Origin: Pseudomonas sp. NFR16
GTDB lineage: Bacteria > Pseudomonadota > Gammaproteobacteria > Pseudomonadales > Pseudomonadaceae
Length of the DNA: 64,000 nt
Direction: 5' to 3'
NCBI RefSeq assembly: GCF_900108875.1
Contig: NZ_FNYJ01000003.1
Location: 621,644 to 685,643 of the forward strand
Shown here piece by piece: positions 42,568 through 51,016 of the stretch (position 1 is the first letter of the stretch; every line of letters starts with the position of its first letter). The notes beneath the pieces are model-generated. The model saw nothing but the letters and a program-made list of their open reading frames with translations. It searched no databases and was not told where the DNA came from. Both the position numbers and the translations under genes were made by a program.

Positions 42568-45500
42568 ATGTCTGACGCCCTTTGGGCTGCCCGTCAGGGT
42601 GACGCCCTTGCCCATAGTTCAGTGATGGCCGACGTGTTCGGTGGCGCGCTCGAGGTGTTCGCCACGGTGGGCGTCGGTGCTCTGGTGAGTGCGGCGATCG
42701 TCGCCGCTGCGGGGGTGACCGTCGCCACAGCCGGCCTCGGCGCCTGTGTGCTGGGTGTGGTCGTCGGGGGCGCCGTCACGGTTGGCATGCACCTCACTGG
42801 CGCAGACAGCCAGCTGACTGAGTTTTGCGAAAACCTGGCCAATGATCTTTTCCCGCCGACCGTCTGTGCGCGTATCTCAACGGGCTCGCACAACGTGTTC
42901 ATTAACGGACTGCCAGCCGCGCGGGCTGCCGGCGCCACTGCCTCTGCTCCTGACGACCTGCCTGAAGACCTGGCACCGGAAGGCACTTTTCTGGACGTGG
43001 CCAAAGGCTTTTTCTCCGATCTGTGGCGACCCACCGTGGCGACGCCGGATCCTGCCGCCTCGCCACTGCCTGACGATCAGATCCTTTGCGACAGACACCC
43101 CGGCACGCCGGGGCAGTACCTGGCCGAGGGCTCGAGCTCGGTGTTCATCAACGGCCAGCCCGCGGTGCGCAGCGCCGATCGCAGCACCTGTGAAGCCACA
43201 GTGGTTTCATCGGGGTCAATTTCGCCGAACGTGCGCATCGGCGGCGGCAAGGCGGTTGTGCGCACCATCCGCAGTGGCAAGACGCCAGGCGTTGGCCTGA
43301 CCGTTTCTACGCTGATGATGCTGCGCGGTGGCCCGGCGACATTCGTGAGCAGTCTGCCCTGTCTGTTGCTTGGCACCGCCAACGCCTATGCCGTGGGGGC
43401 GGTCGCAGAGGCATTGAGTAGAGCGGTTTCCGGTTCGCCGAACCCGGTGCATGCGGCAACGGGCGCCAAGGTGCTCGGCGGGCCTGAGGAACTGGATTTC
43501 CTACTGCCAGGCATGTTGCCCATTCAGTGGCAGCGCTTCTACAGCAGTCGGGATGTGCGTCGCCACGGGCTGTTGGGTGCGGGGTGGAGTGTGCCGTTTG
43601 AGGTGAGTGTAGAGGTCGAGCCACTCGCAGAGGGCGGCGAGCGGCTGATCTATGTCGACGAACAGGCGCGGCGGATCGACATGGGCGCAATCACGCCCGG
43701 CAGCGCGGTATTCAGTCCGGGCGAGGGGCTGGCGGTCAGGCGGCATGCCGACGGACGACTGCTGATCGAGAGCGAGGACGGGGTGTACCGGCTGTTCGAA
43801 CCGAACCTCGTCGCGCCGACATGCTTACGGCTCACTCAACTGGGAGACCGCAACGACAACCGTATTCATATGGTGTACGACGCGCAGGGACGCCTTGCGC
43901 AGTTGCATGACGCGCTCGATATCGTCCGCATCAGGTTGGTGTACTCGGCGCAATGGCCGGGGCGGATCGCCCACGTCGAGCGGCTGTTCGATGACGGACT
44001 TGGCGCGGTTCTGGTCCGCTACGCCTATGACGCAGAGGGCAATCTGCGCGAAGTGCGCGATTCGCTGGACAAGGTTCAGCGGCGTTTCGCCTATGACGCC
44101 CGGCGCCACATGGTTGAGCACCAGTTGCCCTCCGGGCTGCGCTGTTTCTATGACTGGGCCCTGATTGATGCCCGCGAGTGGCGGGTGATTCACCACTGGA
44201 CCGATGAAGGCGACGCATATCGTTTCGCGTACGACCTGAGTGCGGGCAGCACCGTTGTCACTGACGGCCTGAATCGTCGCAGCGTGCGCCGATGGAACAG
44301 TCAGCATCAGATCACCGAGTACACCGATAACCTCGACCAGACGTGGCAGTTCGTGTGGAACGATGAGCGTCAGCTGATCAGCGCCACCGACCCTGCTCTT
44401 GGCCTCTGGACATTCGGCTATGACGAAGCCGGCAACCTGAGCTCGACCAAAGACCCGCTCGGGCGCGCCGAGTCAACGCTATGGCTGGAGCATTGGTCGC
44501 TGCCCCGCGCGCAAACCGACGCGGCGGGCAATCACTGGCACTACCGCTACGATGCGCGCGGCAATCGCACCCATGAAGCTGACCCGTTGGGTCAGGTGAC
44601 TCGCTACCGTTTCGACGAGGGTGGCCGGGTCGTCGAAATCATCGATGCCAGCGGCAAGAGCAAGCAGTTGCGCTGGAACGCGTTCGGGCAGTTGCTCGCT
44701 TACGTTGACTGCTCGGGGTACACGACCGAGTTTCAATACGACCGGCTCGGCTTTCTGAACCGCATTACCGACGCATTTGGTGAGCCCACTGATTACTGCC
44801 ATGACGCTCAGGGACGTTTGCTGCAACGCGAGTCGCCGGTCGGGCGCATCGAGCGTTTCCTGCGAGACGACAGCGGTTTGCTCACCGGCTACGTCAACGC
44901 CGCCGGGGACCTCACGCGATACCAGTACAACCGGCGGGGTCAGCTGCTAAGACGTCTGGATCCTCATGAACGAGCGGTCGACTATCGCTACGACGCTTAC
45001 GGCCGGCTGGATGCCCTGATCAACGAGAACGGCGAAACCTACCGCTTTGGCTGGGACGCCGGTGACCGACTTTCGTCCTGGCAGAACCTGGATGGTGGCC
45101 AGCGCCACTACCGCTACGACTCACTGGATAATCGGGTCTGGATCGGTCAGGTAGCGGGCGAGGAAGCCATCGTCCATGTGCTGGAGCGAGACGCTGTTGG
45201 CCGGCTGGTCGCCACACTGACCGACGATGGGCGCACTGCGTATGACTACGATGCGCTCGACAATCTCGTCGAAGTCAGCTTCACCGATCCGGACGGCAAT
45301 CGGCAAAGCGTCGGGTTCTGCTACGACGGTCTGGGTCAATTGCTCAGCGAAACCACCGCCACTGGCACGCTTCATCATCGGTACGACGAACTCGGCAACC
45401 TGATCCAGACCCGCACACCCGATGGGCGCTGGATAAATCGGCTGCTCTACGGCAGCGGTCACCTGCACCAGATCAACCTGGACGGTGAGGTCATCTGCGA

Positions 45501-46884
45501 CTTCGAGCGCGATCGTCTGCACCGCGAAGTGATGCGAACCCAAGGCCAGATCCACACGCGCAGCGCCTACGATCGCAGCGGCCGGCTGCACTCACGCACG
45601 CGTCAGCACATCAGCCGCCCCAGACCGCTGCCAGCCGACAGCTCGAAAGATTACGAGTACGACCTGATCGACAACCTGACCGGCCGGGTCGATCACTTAC
45701 ACCATGAACAACACCGCACCCTGCTGGCGTACGACGCCAGCGGTCGGATCCTCTCCACTCAGGACAGCCAGAGCGGGCTGCTGGAGCAGTTCGCCTACGA
45801 CCCCGCGGCCAACCTCATGGACGGCCCGCCATCGCGCAACGGTCGGGTCACTCACAACCGGCTCGTGTCTTACGAGGACAAACGCTACCGATACGACAGC
45901 TTCGGTCGCCTGATCGAGAAACGCAGCGCCGCTCGCGGCCTGCAGCGGTTCGTCTACGACGCCGAAAGCCGCCTCATCGAAGTGCGAAACCCCGACCGTC
46001 AGGTCGTGCGCATGACCTACGACCCACTGGGCCGACGCATCGGCAAAACGTTGCTCCATCCCGCCGGTCATGTGCTCAGCGAGACCCGATTCACGTGGGA
46101 CGGTATGCGCCTGCTGCAGGAAGCGCAAAACAGCCTGCCGACCCTTTACCTCTACGCCGATGGAAGCCACGAGCCCTTGGCCCGCGTCGACGGCTGGGGC
46201 GAACACCAGACCGTCCGCTATTACCACAACGACCTTAACGGCCTGCCGGAACAACTTACCGAGGCCGACGGCCAGCCTGTGTGGCAGGCACGCTACCGAG
46301 TCTGGGGCAACACCGCCCGGGAAACCCGCGAAGCCCACTTCGTCGAAAATCAGAACCTGCGTTTCCAGGGCCAATACCTTGATCGTGAAACCGGACTGCA
46401 CTACAACACCTTCAGGTTCTACGACCCGGATATAGGCCGCTTTACAACCCCGGACCCGATCGGATTGGCGGGCGGACTGAACCTGTACCAATACGCGCCG
46501 AATCCGGTAGGGTGGGTAGATCCGTGGGGGTGGAGTTGTACTCCCAACAAGAAATCCTCCTATCAGGGGAAGAGTCGAAGGGATGCGTTCAGGCAGGCCA
46601 AGCGAGACGCGGACATACCTATGACGCAGTCTCCTTCCGGATACACAAGACCATACTTGCTTGATGAGAATAAGAAAATAATCATTGAAGGTGGATATCC
46701 TGTAGAGACTAGGCAATACAGGTTTATAAATGACCGAGGCGAGGCTGTGCTGATTCAGGAGCACAGCTGGGGTCACAAGAAGGCTGTGCCTGGTCATGGC
46801 GCGGAGCCTCACTTTAATGTGCGGCCAGCGAGAGATGATTGGACCGGGCACGTCCCTGGGACCCACGGGCATTATAATTTTTAG
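42568..46884 (+). CDS. Rhs polymorphic toxin with prePAAR/PAAR-like N-terminus and HNH/endonuclease VII-type C-terminus
   Basis: 1438 residues. The N-terminus has a prePAAR motif (A-A-R-Q-G-D-A-L-A-H) and then membrane segments (about 25-75). PAAR-like pieces follow (H-N-V-F-I-N-G-L-P-A-A-R; S-V-F-I-N-G-Q-P-A-V-R). An Rhs entry domain (about 300-370) precedes many YD repeats (Y-D-A-x-G-R-L type) to about 1280. The Rhs core ends D-I-G-R-F-T-T-P-D-P-I-G-L then V-D-P-W-G-W at about 1322, which marks self-cleavage and the variable tip. The last 116 residues are a different module with E-H-S-W-G-H-K, P-H-F-N-V-R-P and G-T-H-G-H-Y, like the EHHH-type HNH/Endo VII nuclease toxins. The probable role is a DNA-cleaving antibacterial toxin delivered by type VI secretion. 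No Eag chaperone or VgrG gene is adjacent. Confidence 0.9.
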   Translation: MSDALWAARQGDALAHSSVMADVFGGALEVFATVGVGALVSAAIVAAAGVTVATAGLGACVLGVVVGGAVTVGMHLTGADSQLTEFCENLANDLFPPTVCARISTGSHNVFINGLPAARAAGATASAPDDLPEDLAPEGTFLDVAKGFFSDLWRPTVATPDPAASPLPDDQILCDRHPGTPGQYLAEGSSSVFINGQPAVRSADRSTCEATVVSSGSISPNVRIGGGKAVVRTIRSGKTPGVGLTVSTLMMLRGGPATFVSSLPCLLLGTANAYAVGAVAEALSRAVSGSPNPVHAATGAKVLGGPEELDFLLPGMLPIQWQRFYSSRDVRRHGLLGAGWSVPFEVSVEVEPLAEGGERLIYVDEQARRIDMGAITPGSAVFSPGEGLAVRRHADGRLLIESEDGVYRLFEPNLVAPTCLRLTQLGDRNDNRIHMVYDAQGRLAQLHDALDIVRIRLVYSAQWPGRIAHVERLFDDGLGAVLVRYAYDAEGNLREVRDSLDKVQRRFAYDARRHMVEHQLPSGLRCFYDWALIDAREWRVIHHWTDEGDAYRFAYDLSAGSTVVTDGLNRRSVRRWNSQHQITEYTDNLDQTWQFVWNDERQLISATDPALGLWTFGYDEAGNLSSTKDPLGRAESTLWLEHWSLPRAQTDAAGNHWHYRYDARGNRTHEADPLGQVTRYRFDEGGRVVEIIDASGKSKQLRWNAFGQLLAYVDCSGYTTEFQYDRLGFLNRITDAFGEPTDYCHDAQGRLLQRESPVGRIERFLRDDSGLLTGYVNAAGDLTRYQYNRRGQLLRRLDPHERAVDYRYDAYGRLDALINENGETYRFGWDAGDRLSSWQNLDGGQRHYRYDSLDNRVWIGQVAGEEAIVHVLERDAVGRLVATLTDDGRTAYDYDALDNLVEVSFTDPDGNRQSVGFCYDGLGQLLSETTATGTLHHRYDELGNLIQTRTPDGRWINRLLYGSGHLHQINLDGEVICDFERDRLHREVMRTQGQIHTRSAYDRSGRLHSRTRQHISRPRPLPADSSKDYEYDLIDNLTGRVDHLHHEQHRTLLAYDASGRILSTQDSQSGLLEQFAYDPAANLMDGPPSRNGRVTHNRLVSYEDKRYRYDSFGRLIEKRSAARGLQRFVYDAESRLIEVRNPDRQVVRMTYDPLGRRIGKTLLHPAGHVLSETRFTWDGMRLLQEAQNSLPTLYLYADGSHEPLARVDGWGEHQTVRYYHNDLNGLPEQLTEADGQPVWQARYRVWGNTARETREAHFVENQNLRFQGQYLDRETGLHYNTFRFYDPDIGRFTTPDPIGLAGGLNLYQYAPNPVGWVDPWGWSCTPNKKSSYQGKSRRDAFRQAKRDADIPMTQSPSGYTRPYLLDENKKIIIEGGYPVETRQYRFINDRGEAVLIQEHSWGHKKAVPGHGAEPHFNVRPARDDWTGHVPGTHGHYNF

Positions 46885-46893
46885 GTGCTTAAC

Positions 46894-47295
46894 ATGAATG
46901 TAGTAGACATGATAGATGGCAACCTGTTTTTGAAAAAATTATTCCCGGATGGCCTTGCTGGGCCCCTTTATCTCGGGCAGTTCGGCCTAGCGGGCGCAGG
47001 AAGATTTAGTATGAATATTCACACTCGGCAACGGCCTGCGATAGAGGTAGCCAAATGGGGGATATACGGTAAGCATTATGACGTAATTGTTATCGAGCTT
47101 TTAGGATGTGGGGTAAGAAATGTCAGCATCGAAAACTGGATAAATGCTGATTATGCTGTTTTTGATTTCTCAAAAGAGGGGCAGGATATTCGTATTGCCG
47201 CTAGCGGGGCTGAGTGGGCATTTGAGGCTACAGTCGCAAGCTTTAATTTTCAACGCTGTAGCACCTATATCGATGGAGAGCCTGAGGAGCACTAA
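46894..47295 (+). CDS. Probable immunity protein for the Rhs toxin
   Basis: 133 residues, starting nine bases after the Rhs stop, with AGGTG before the ATG. It is cytoplasmic, with no signal or membrane helix. Base composition is much more AT-rich than its surroundings, like the toxin tip just upstream. Segments such as V-I-V-I-E-L-L-G-C-G-V-R-N-V-S-I-E-N-W and a closing F-E-A-T-V-A-S-F-N-F resemble the Imm50-type small immunity proteins as I remember them; this is a loose match. The position directly behind the toxin tip is the main evidence. A GTG at 46885 could add three residues. Confidence 0.78.
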   Translation: MNVVDMIDGNLFLKKLFPDGLAGPLYLGQFGLAGAGRFSMNIHTRQRPAIEVAKWGIYGKHYDVIVIELLGCGVRNVSIENWINADYAVFDFSKEGQDIRIAASGAEWAFEATVASFNFQRCSTYIDGEPEEH

Positions 47296-47431
47296 AGTGT
47301 TTTTCGAAACTTATCTGGTCAATTTCTTCTCCGCCAGCCTCTAGCTTATTTTGCGTTCATGACGTGTTCTACAGCAATAGGTCATGAGGCCAAGCCTTTT
47401 TTCTCCATGTCAGCTTCAAAATTCTAGCCAT

Positions 47432-47461
47432 AAAAAAACCCCGCCGAAGCGGGGCTTTTTC
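47432..47461. terminator. Bidirectional terminator between the immunity gene and acnB
   Basis: AAAAAAACCCCGC-CGAA-GCGGGGCTTTTT. It is strong on the minus strand for acnB, with seven T residues, and adequate on the plus strand for the Rhs/immunity transcript. Confidence 0.92.
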
Positions 47462-47478
47462 AACGCGGTATTACGTGC

Positions 47479-50079
47479 TTACGCTTGAACGACCGGGATG
47501 TTGGCGTTGGCTGCGATTTCACGGAATTCGGCGATCTGGTCGAAGCTCAGGTAGCGATAGACATCGGCTGCCATGCTGTCGATCTTGCCCGCGTATTCCA
47601 TGTATTCCTCGACGGTCGGCAGGCGACCCAGGATCGATGCAACGGACGCCAGCTCAGCCGAGGCCAGGTAAACGTTCGCGCCATCGCCCAGACGGTTCGG
47701 GAAGTTACGGGTCGATGTCGAGACCACAGTGGAGTTCGGCTCGACGCGTGCCTGGTTACCCATGCACAGCGAGCAGCCCGGCATTTCCATGCGCGCACCG
47801 GCTTTGCCGTAGATGCCGTAGTAGCCTTCTTCGGTCAGCTGATGGGCGTCCATCTTGGTCGGAGGCGACAGCCACAGACGCGTTGGCAACTGGCCCTTGA
47901 CCTGATCCAGCAACTTGCCCGCAGCGCGGAAGTGGCCGATGTTGGTCATGCACGAACCGATGAACACTTCATCAATCTTCTCGCCAGCGACGCTGGACAG
48001 CAGACGGGCGTCGTCCGGGTCGTTCGGCGCGCAGAGCACAGGCTCCTTGACGTCGGCCAGATCGATTTCGATGACTTCGGCGTATTCAGCGTCAGCATCG
48101 GCTTCCAGCAGCTCAGGGTTGGCAACCCAGGCTTCCATCGCCTGAGCACGACGCTCCAGCGTACGTGGGTCGCCGTAGCCTTCGCCGATCATCCAGCGCA
48201 GCAGGGTGATGTTCGACTTCAGGTACTCGGCGATCGACTCTTTCGACAGCTTGATGGTGCAACCGGCAGCGGAACGCTCGGCCGATGCGTCAGACAGTTC
48301 GAATGCTTGCTCGACGGTCAGGGTTTCCAGACCTTCGATCTCCAGGATGCGACCCGAGAAGGCGTTTTTCTTGCCTTTCTTCTCGACAGTCAGCAGGCCT
48401 TTCTGAATCGCGTAGTAAGGGATCGCGTGAACCAGGTCGCGCAGGGTGACGCCCGGTTGCAGCTTGCCTTTGAAGCGAACCAGGATCGACTCCGGCATGT
48501 CCAGCGGCATGACGCCAGTGGCAGCGGCGAAGGCGACCAGACCGGAACCGGCCGGGAACGAAATACCGATCGGGAAGCGGGTGTGCGAGTCGCCACCGGT
48601 GCCGACGGTGTCCGGCAGCAGCATGCGGTTCAGCCAGCTGTGGATGATGCCGTCGCCCGGACGCAGCGATACGCCGCCACGGGTCATGATGAAGTCAGGC
48701 AGCGTGTGGTGGGTCTTGACGTCGATCGGCTTTGGATACGCGGCGGTGTGGCAGAAGGACTGCATCACCAGATCGGTGGAGAAGCCCAGGCACGCGAGGT
48801 CTTTCAGTTCGTCACGGGTCATCGGACCTGTGGTGTCCTGAGAGCCGACGGTGGTCATCTTCGGTTCGCAGTAAGTGCCCGGACGGATGCCGTCGGTGCC
48901 ACAGGCCTTGCCGACCATCTTCTGCGCCAGGGTGAAACCTTTGGTGCTGGCGGCAGGGACTTCAGGCAGCTTGAACAGGGTCGAAGGCGGCAAGCCCAGC
49001 TCGGCGCGCGCCTTGCCAGTCAGACCACGACCGATGATCAACGGAATACGGCCGCCTGCGCGAACTTCGTCCAGCAACACTGGCGTCTTCAGTTCGAACG
49101 TGGTGATGACTTCGTCGCTGTCGTGCTTGCAGACCTTACCCGCGTATGGATAGACGTCGATGACGTCGCCCATGTTGATGCTCGACACATCGAATTCGAT
49201 AGGCAGTGCGCCCGCATCTTCCATGGTGTTGTAGAAGATCGGAGCGATCTTGCTGCCGAAGCAGAAGCCGCCGGCGCGCTTGTTCGGGACGTAAGGAACG
49301 TCATCGCCGAAGAACCACAGCACCGAGTTGGTCGCCGATTTACGCGACGAACCAGTACCGACCACGTCACCGACGTAGGCGATAGGGAAACCCTGACCGC
49401 GCATTTCTTCGATCTGCTTCATCGGGCCGATGGAGCCTTGCACGTCAGGCACGATGCCGTCGCGGGCCATTTTCAGCATGGCCAGGGCGTGCAGCGGGAT
49501 GTCCGGGCGCGACCAGGCGTCGGGAGCAGGCGACAGGTCGTCGGTGTTGGTTTCGCCGGTGACCTTGAAGACGCGCAGGCTGATTTTCTCGGCCAGGGTC
49601 GGGCGCTTCTGGAACCACTCGCCGTCAGCCCAGGACTGCAGCACGGCTTGGGCGTGTGCGTTGCCGTTCTTGGCTTTTTCCGCGACGTCATGGAAGGCGT
49701 CGAACATCAGCAGGGTGTGCTTCAGTTGCTCAGCGGCGACCGGCGCAAGCTCGGCGTGGTCCAGCAGGTCGACCATGGTGACGATGTTGTAGCCGCCCTG
49801 CATGGTGCCGAGCAGTTCGACGGCGCGCTTCTTGTCCAGCAGAGGGGAGGTGACTTCGCCCTTGGCCAGAGCGGAGAGGAAACCGGCTTTGACGTAGGCA
49901 GCTTCGTCAACTCCAGGTGGAACGCGATTGGTGATCAGGTCAAGCAGGACAGCTTCTTCGCCAGCCGGTGGGTTTTTCAGCAGCTCGACCAGGCCTGCGG
50001 TTTGTTCGGCGTTAAGCGGCTGGGGCACGATACCCTGGGCGGCACGCTCTTCGATGTGTTTACGGTAGGCTTCAAGCAC
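47479..50079 (-). CDS. acnB: Aconitate hydratase B
   Basis: 866 residues, one more than E. coli AcnB. It isomerises citrate to isocitrate with a [4Fe-4S] cluster; apo-AcnB can bind mRNA in E. coli. The cluster cysteines are seen in the C-terminal lobe (G-S-C-M-T-N-I-G; M-P-G-C-S-L-C-M-G-N). The N-terminal HEAT-like domain of the AcnB class begins L-E-A-Y-R-K-H-I-E-E-R-A. I chose the GTG ending at 50079 because it yields the conserved L-E-A-Y-R-K-H start and has GAGGG seven bases upstream. The reading frame stays open to 50196 but the extra 39 residues are not conserved-looking. The nested repeats at 50199-50337 lie in its upstream region. Confidence 0.96.
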   Translation of the reverse strand: MLEAYRKHIEERAAQGIVPQPLNAEQTAGLVELLKNPPAGEEAVLLDLITNRVPPGVDEAAYVKAGFLSALAKGEVTSPLLDKKRAVELLGTMQGGYNIVTMVDLLDHAELAPVAAEQLKHTLLMFDAFHDVAEKAKNGNAHAQAVLQSWADGEWFQKRPTLAEKISLRVFKVTGETNTDDLSPAPDAWSRPDIPLHALAMLKMARDGIVPDVQGSIGPMKQIEEMRGQGFPIAYVGDVVGTGSSRKSATNSVLWFFGDDVPYVPNKRAGGFCFGSKIAPIFYNTMEDAGALPIEFDVSSINMGDVIDVYPYAGKVCKHDSDEVITTFELKTPVLLDEVRAGGRIPLIIGRGLTGKARAELGLPPSTLFKLPEVPAASTKGFTLAQKMVGKACGTDGIRPGTYCEPKMTTVGSQDTTGPMTRDELKDLACLGFSTDLVMQSFCHTAAYPKPIDVKTHHTLPDFIMTRGGVSLRPGDGIIHSWLNRMLLPDTVGTGGDSHTRFPIGISFPAGSGLVAFAAATGVMPLDMPESILVRFKGKLQPGVTLRDLVHAIPYYAIQKGLLTVEKKGKKNAFSGRILEIEGLETLTVEQAFELSDASAERSAAGCTIKLSKESIAEYLKSNITLLRWMIGEGYGDPRTLERRAQAMEAWVANPELLEADADAEYAEVIEIDLADVKEPVLCAPNDPDDARLLSSVAGEKIDEVFIGSCMTNIGHFRAAGKLLDQVKGQLPTRLWLSPPTKMDAHQLTEEGYYGIYGKAGARMEMPGCSLCMGNQARVEPNSTVVSTSTRNFPNRLGDGANVYLASAELASVASILGRLPTVEEYMEYAGKIDSMAADVYRYLSFDQIAEFREIAANANIPVVQA

Positions 50080-50485
50080 AGTATTACCCTCATCAGTGGT
50101 CCCAAATGGGTGTCCGGGACGCTCATCCGGAAAAGGTCCGCGACCGTGCATGTCAAAACTTTTTGAGTTTCTTGGCAGGAAGCTGACGATTTCCAACAGA
50201 AGCTGTTTTCAAAGTTTTACGCCTGCATGAGCGGTTCGGCGGAGGGGACGCAGGCGAGCCTGCGTCGTGGAACCGTCTGCGGGGTAGGCTTTCAAGGAAA
50301 GCCCTGACTGTGCTCGTGACGCTTTGAAAACAGCTTCCAACGGACATTGGCGCCTTAAAAGGCCCGATGATTCTACGGCAAAAAAAAACTAAAGGTAAGT
50401 TAGCCCCTACATCTTCAGGGGTGTACCGCGTTAGACAAAGGGCTAACATGCGGGCTCGTTTTGTCCGCCGCCGTGTCTTCCCGCC
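50080..50485. other. Divergent intergenic region with nested inverted repeats (acnB / DUF1289)
   Basis: 406 bases between two divergent genes. It contains the large nested repeat at 50199-50337 and a second one at 50399-50447: GTTAGCCC and GGGCTAAC, with an inner CCCCT/AGGGG hairpin. A run of nine A residues (about 50380-50388) separates them. Both promoters must be here, but no clear -10/-35 pair was identified. Confidence 0.55.
50199..50337. repeat. Structured element bounded by 16-bp inverted repeats
   Basis: GAAGCTGTTTTCAAAG (50199-50214) and CTTTGAAAACAGCTTC (50322-50337) are perfect 16-base inverted arms 107 bases apart. Inside are CGGTTC/GAACCG (50232/50270), a perfect nine-pair hairpin GACGCAGGC-GA-GCCTGCGTC (50247-50266) and GGCTTT/AAAGCC (50287-50303). 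Together they could fold as a branched structure in DNA or RNA. It could be an acnB leader RNA, a small non-coding RNA, or a small mobile repeat (MITE-like). No target-site duplication was clear. Confidence 0.7.
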
Positions 50486-50959
50486 ATGCCCAACCACATC
50501 ATCAAAACGCCCTGCGTGGGGCTGTGTTCCACCGTCTACGGCGACCTGGTGTGTCGCGGCTGCAAGCGTTTTCATCACGAGGTCATTCACTGGAATGGCT
50601 ACAACGAAGATGAAAAGAGAGCAGTGTGGTTACGGCTGGAACAACTGCTGGTGCAGGTCATGGCGGCAAAAGTCGAAGTGTTCGATCCACACAAGCTGCG
50701 CCTGCAGCTGGAACAACGCAAGATCCGCTTCGTGCCGCAGCAGTCCGAATACTGCTGGGCCTACCAGTTGATCGCTCGCGGCGCGCGCGTTATCAACCAG
50801 CTGGACGCCTACGGCATGGTCTTGCTGCCTGAATTCCGCGACTGGTCGCTGCCTGAATTGCGAGATGCCATTGATCGGGAATTTTTCCTGCTCTCCGAAG
50901 CGCACTACGAACGCTACATTGCGCCAGGCTTTCTGAAGGACGCCATGGGCGGGGTGTGA
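50486..50959 (+). CDS. DUF1289 domain protein with four-cysteine N-terminus
   Basis: 157 residues. The DUF1289 motif is at the N-terminus: T-P-C-V-G-L-C-S-T then V-C-R-G-C-K-R-F, with Cys10, Cys14, Cys23 and Cys26 and W36 in the adjoining H-E-V-I-H-W. Such clusters probably bind zinc or an iron-sulfur centre. The remaining 120 residues (e.g. A-Y-Q-L-I-A-R-G-A-R-V-I-N-Q-L-D) form a longer helical domain than the short DUF1289 proteins have. The function is not known. It is divergent from acnB; since AcnB itself is an Fe-S enzyme a link is tempting but unproven. Confidence 0.8.
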   Translation: MPNHIIKTPCVGLCSTVYGDLVCRGCKRFHHEVIHWNGYNEDEKRAVWLRLEQLLVQVMAAKVEVFDPHKLRLQLEQRKIRFVPQQSEYCWAYQLIARGARVINQLDAYGMVLLPEFRDWSLPELRDAIDREFFLLSEAHYERYIAPGFLKDAMGGV

Positions 50960-51016
50960 TTACGCCAGACACACTGCGGGGCGTGCTTGTCGGCGATTGC
51001 GCCAGTTGAGAGCCGG

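Noticed and set aside
50199..50337. Calling the nested repeat near acnB a MITE
   Set aside because: No target-site duplication could be identified at its ends and no second copy is in the window, so it is left as an unclassified structured element.
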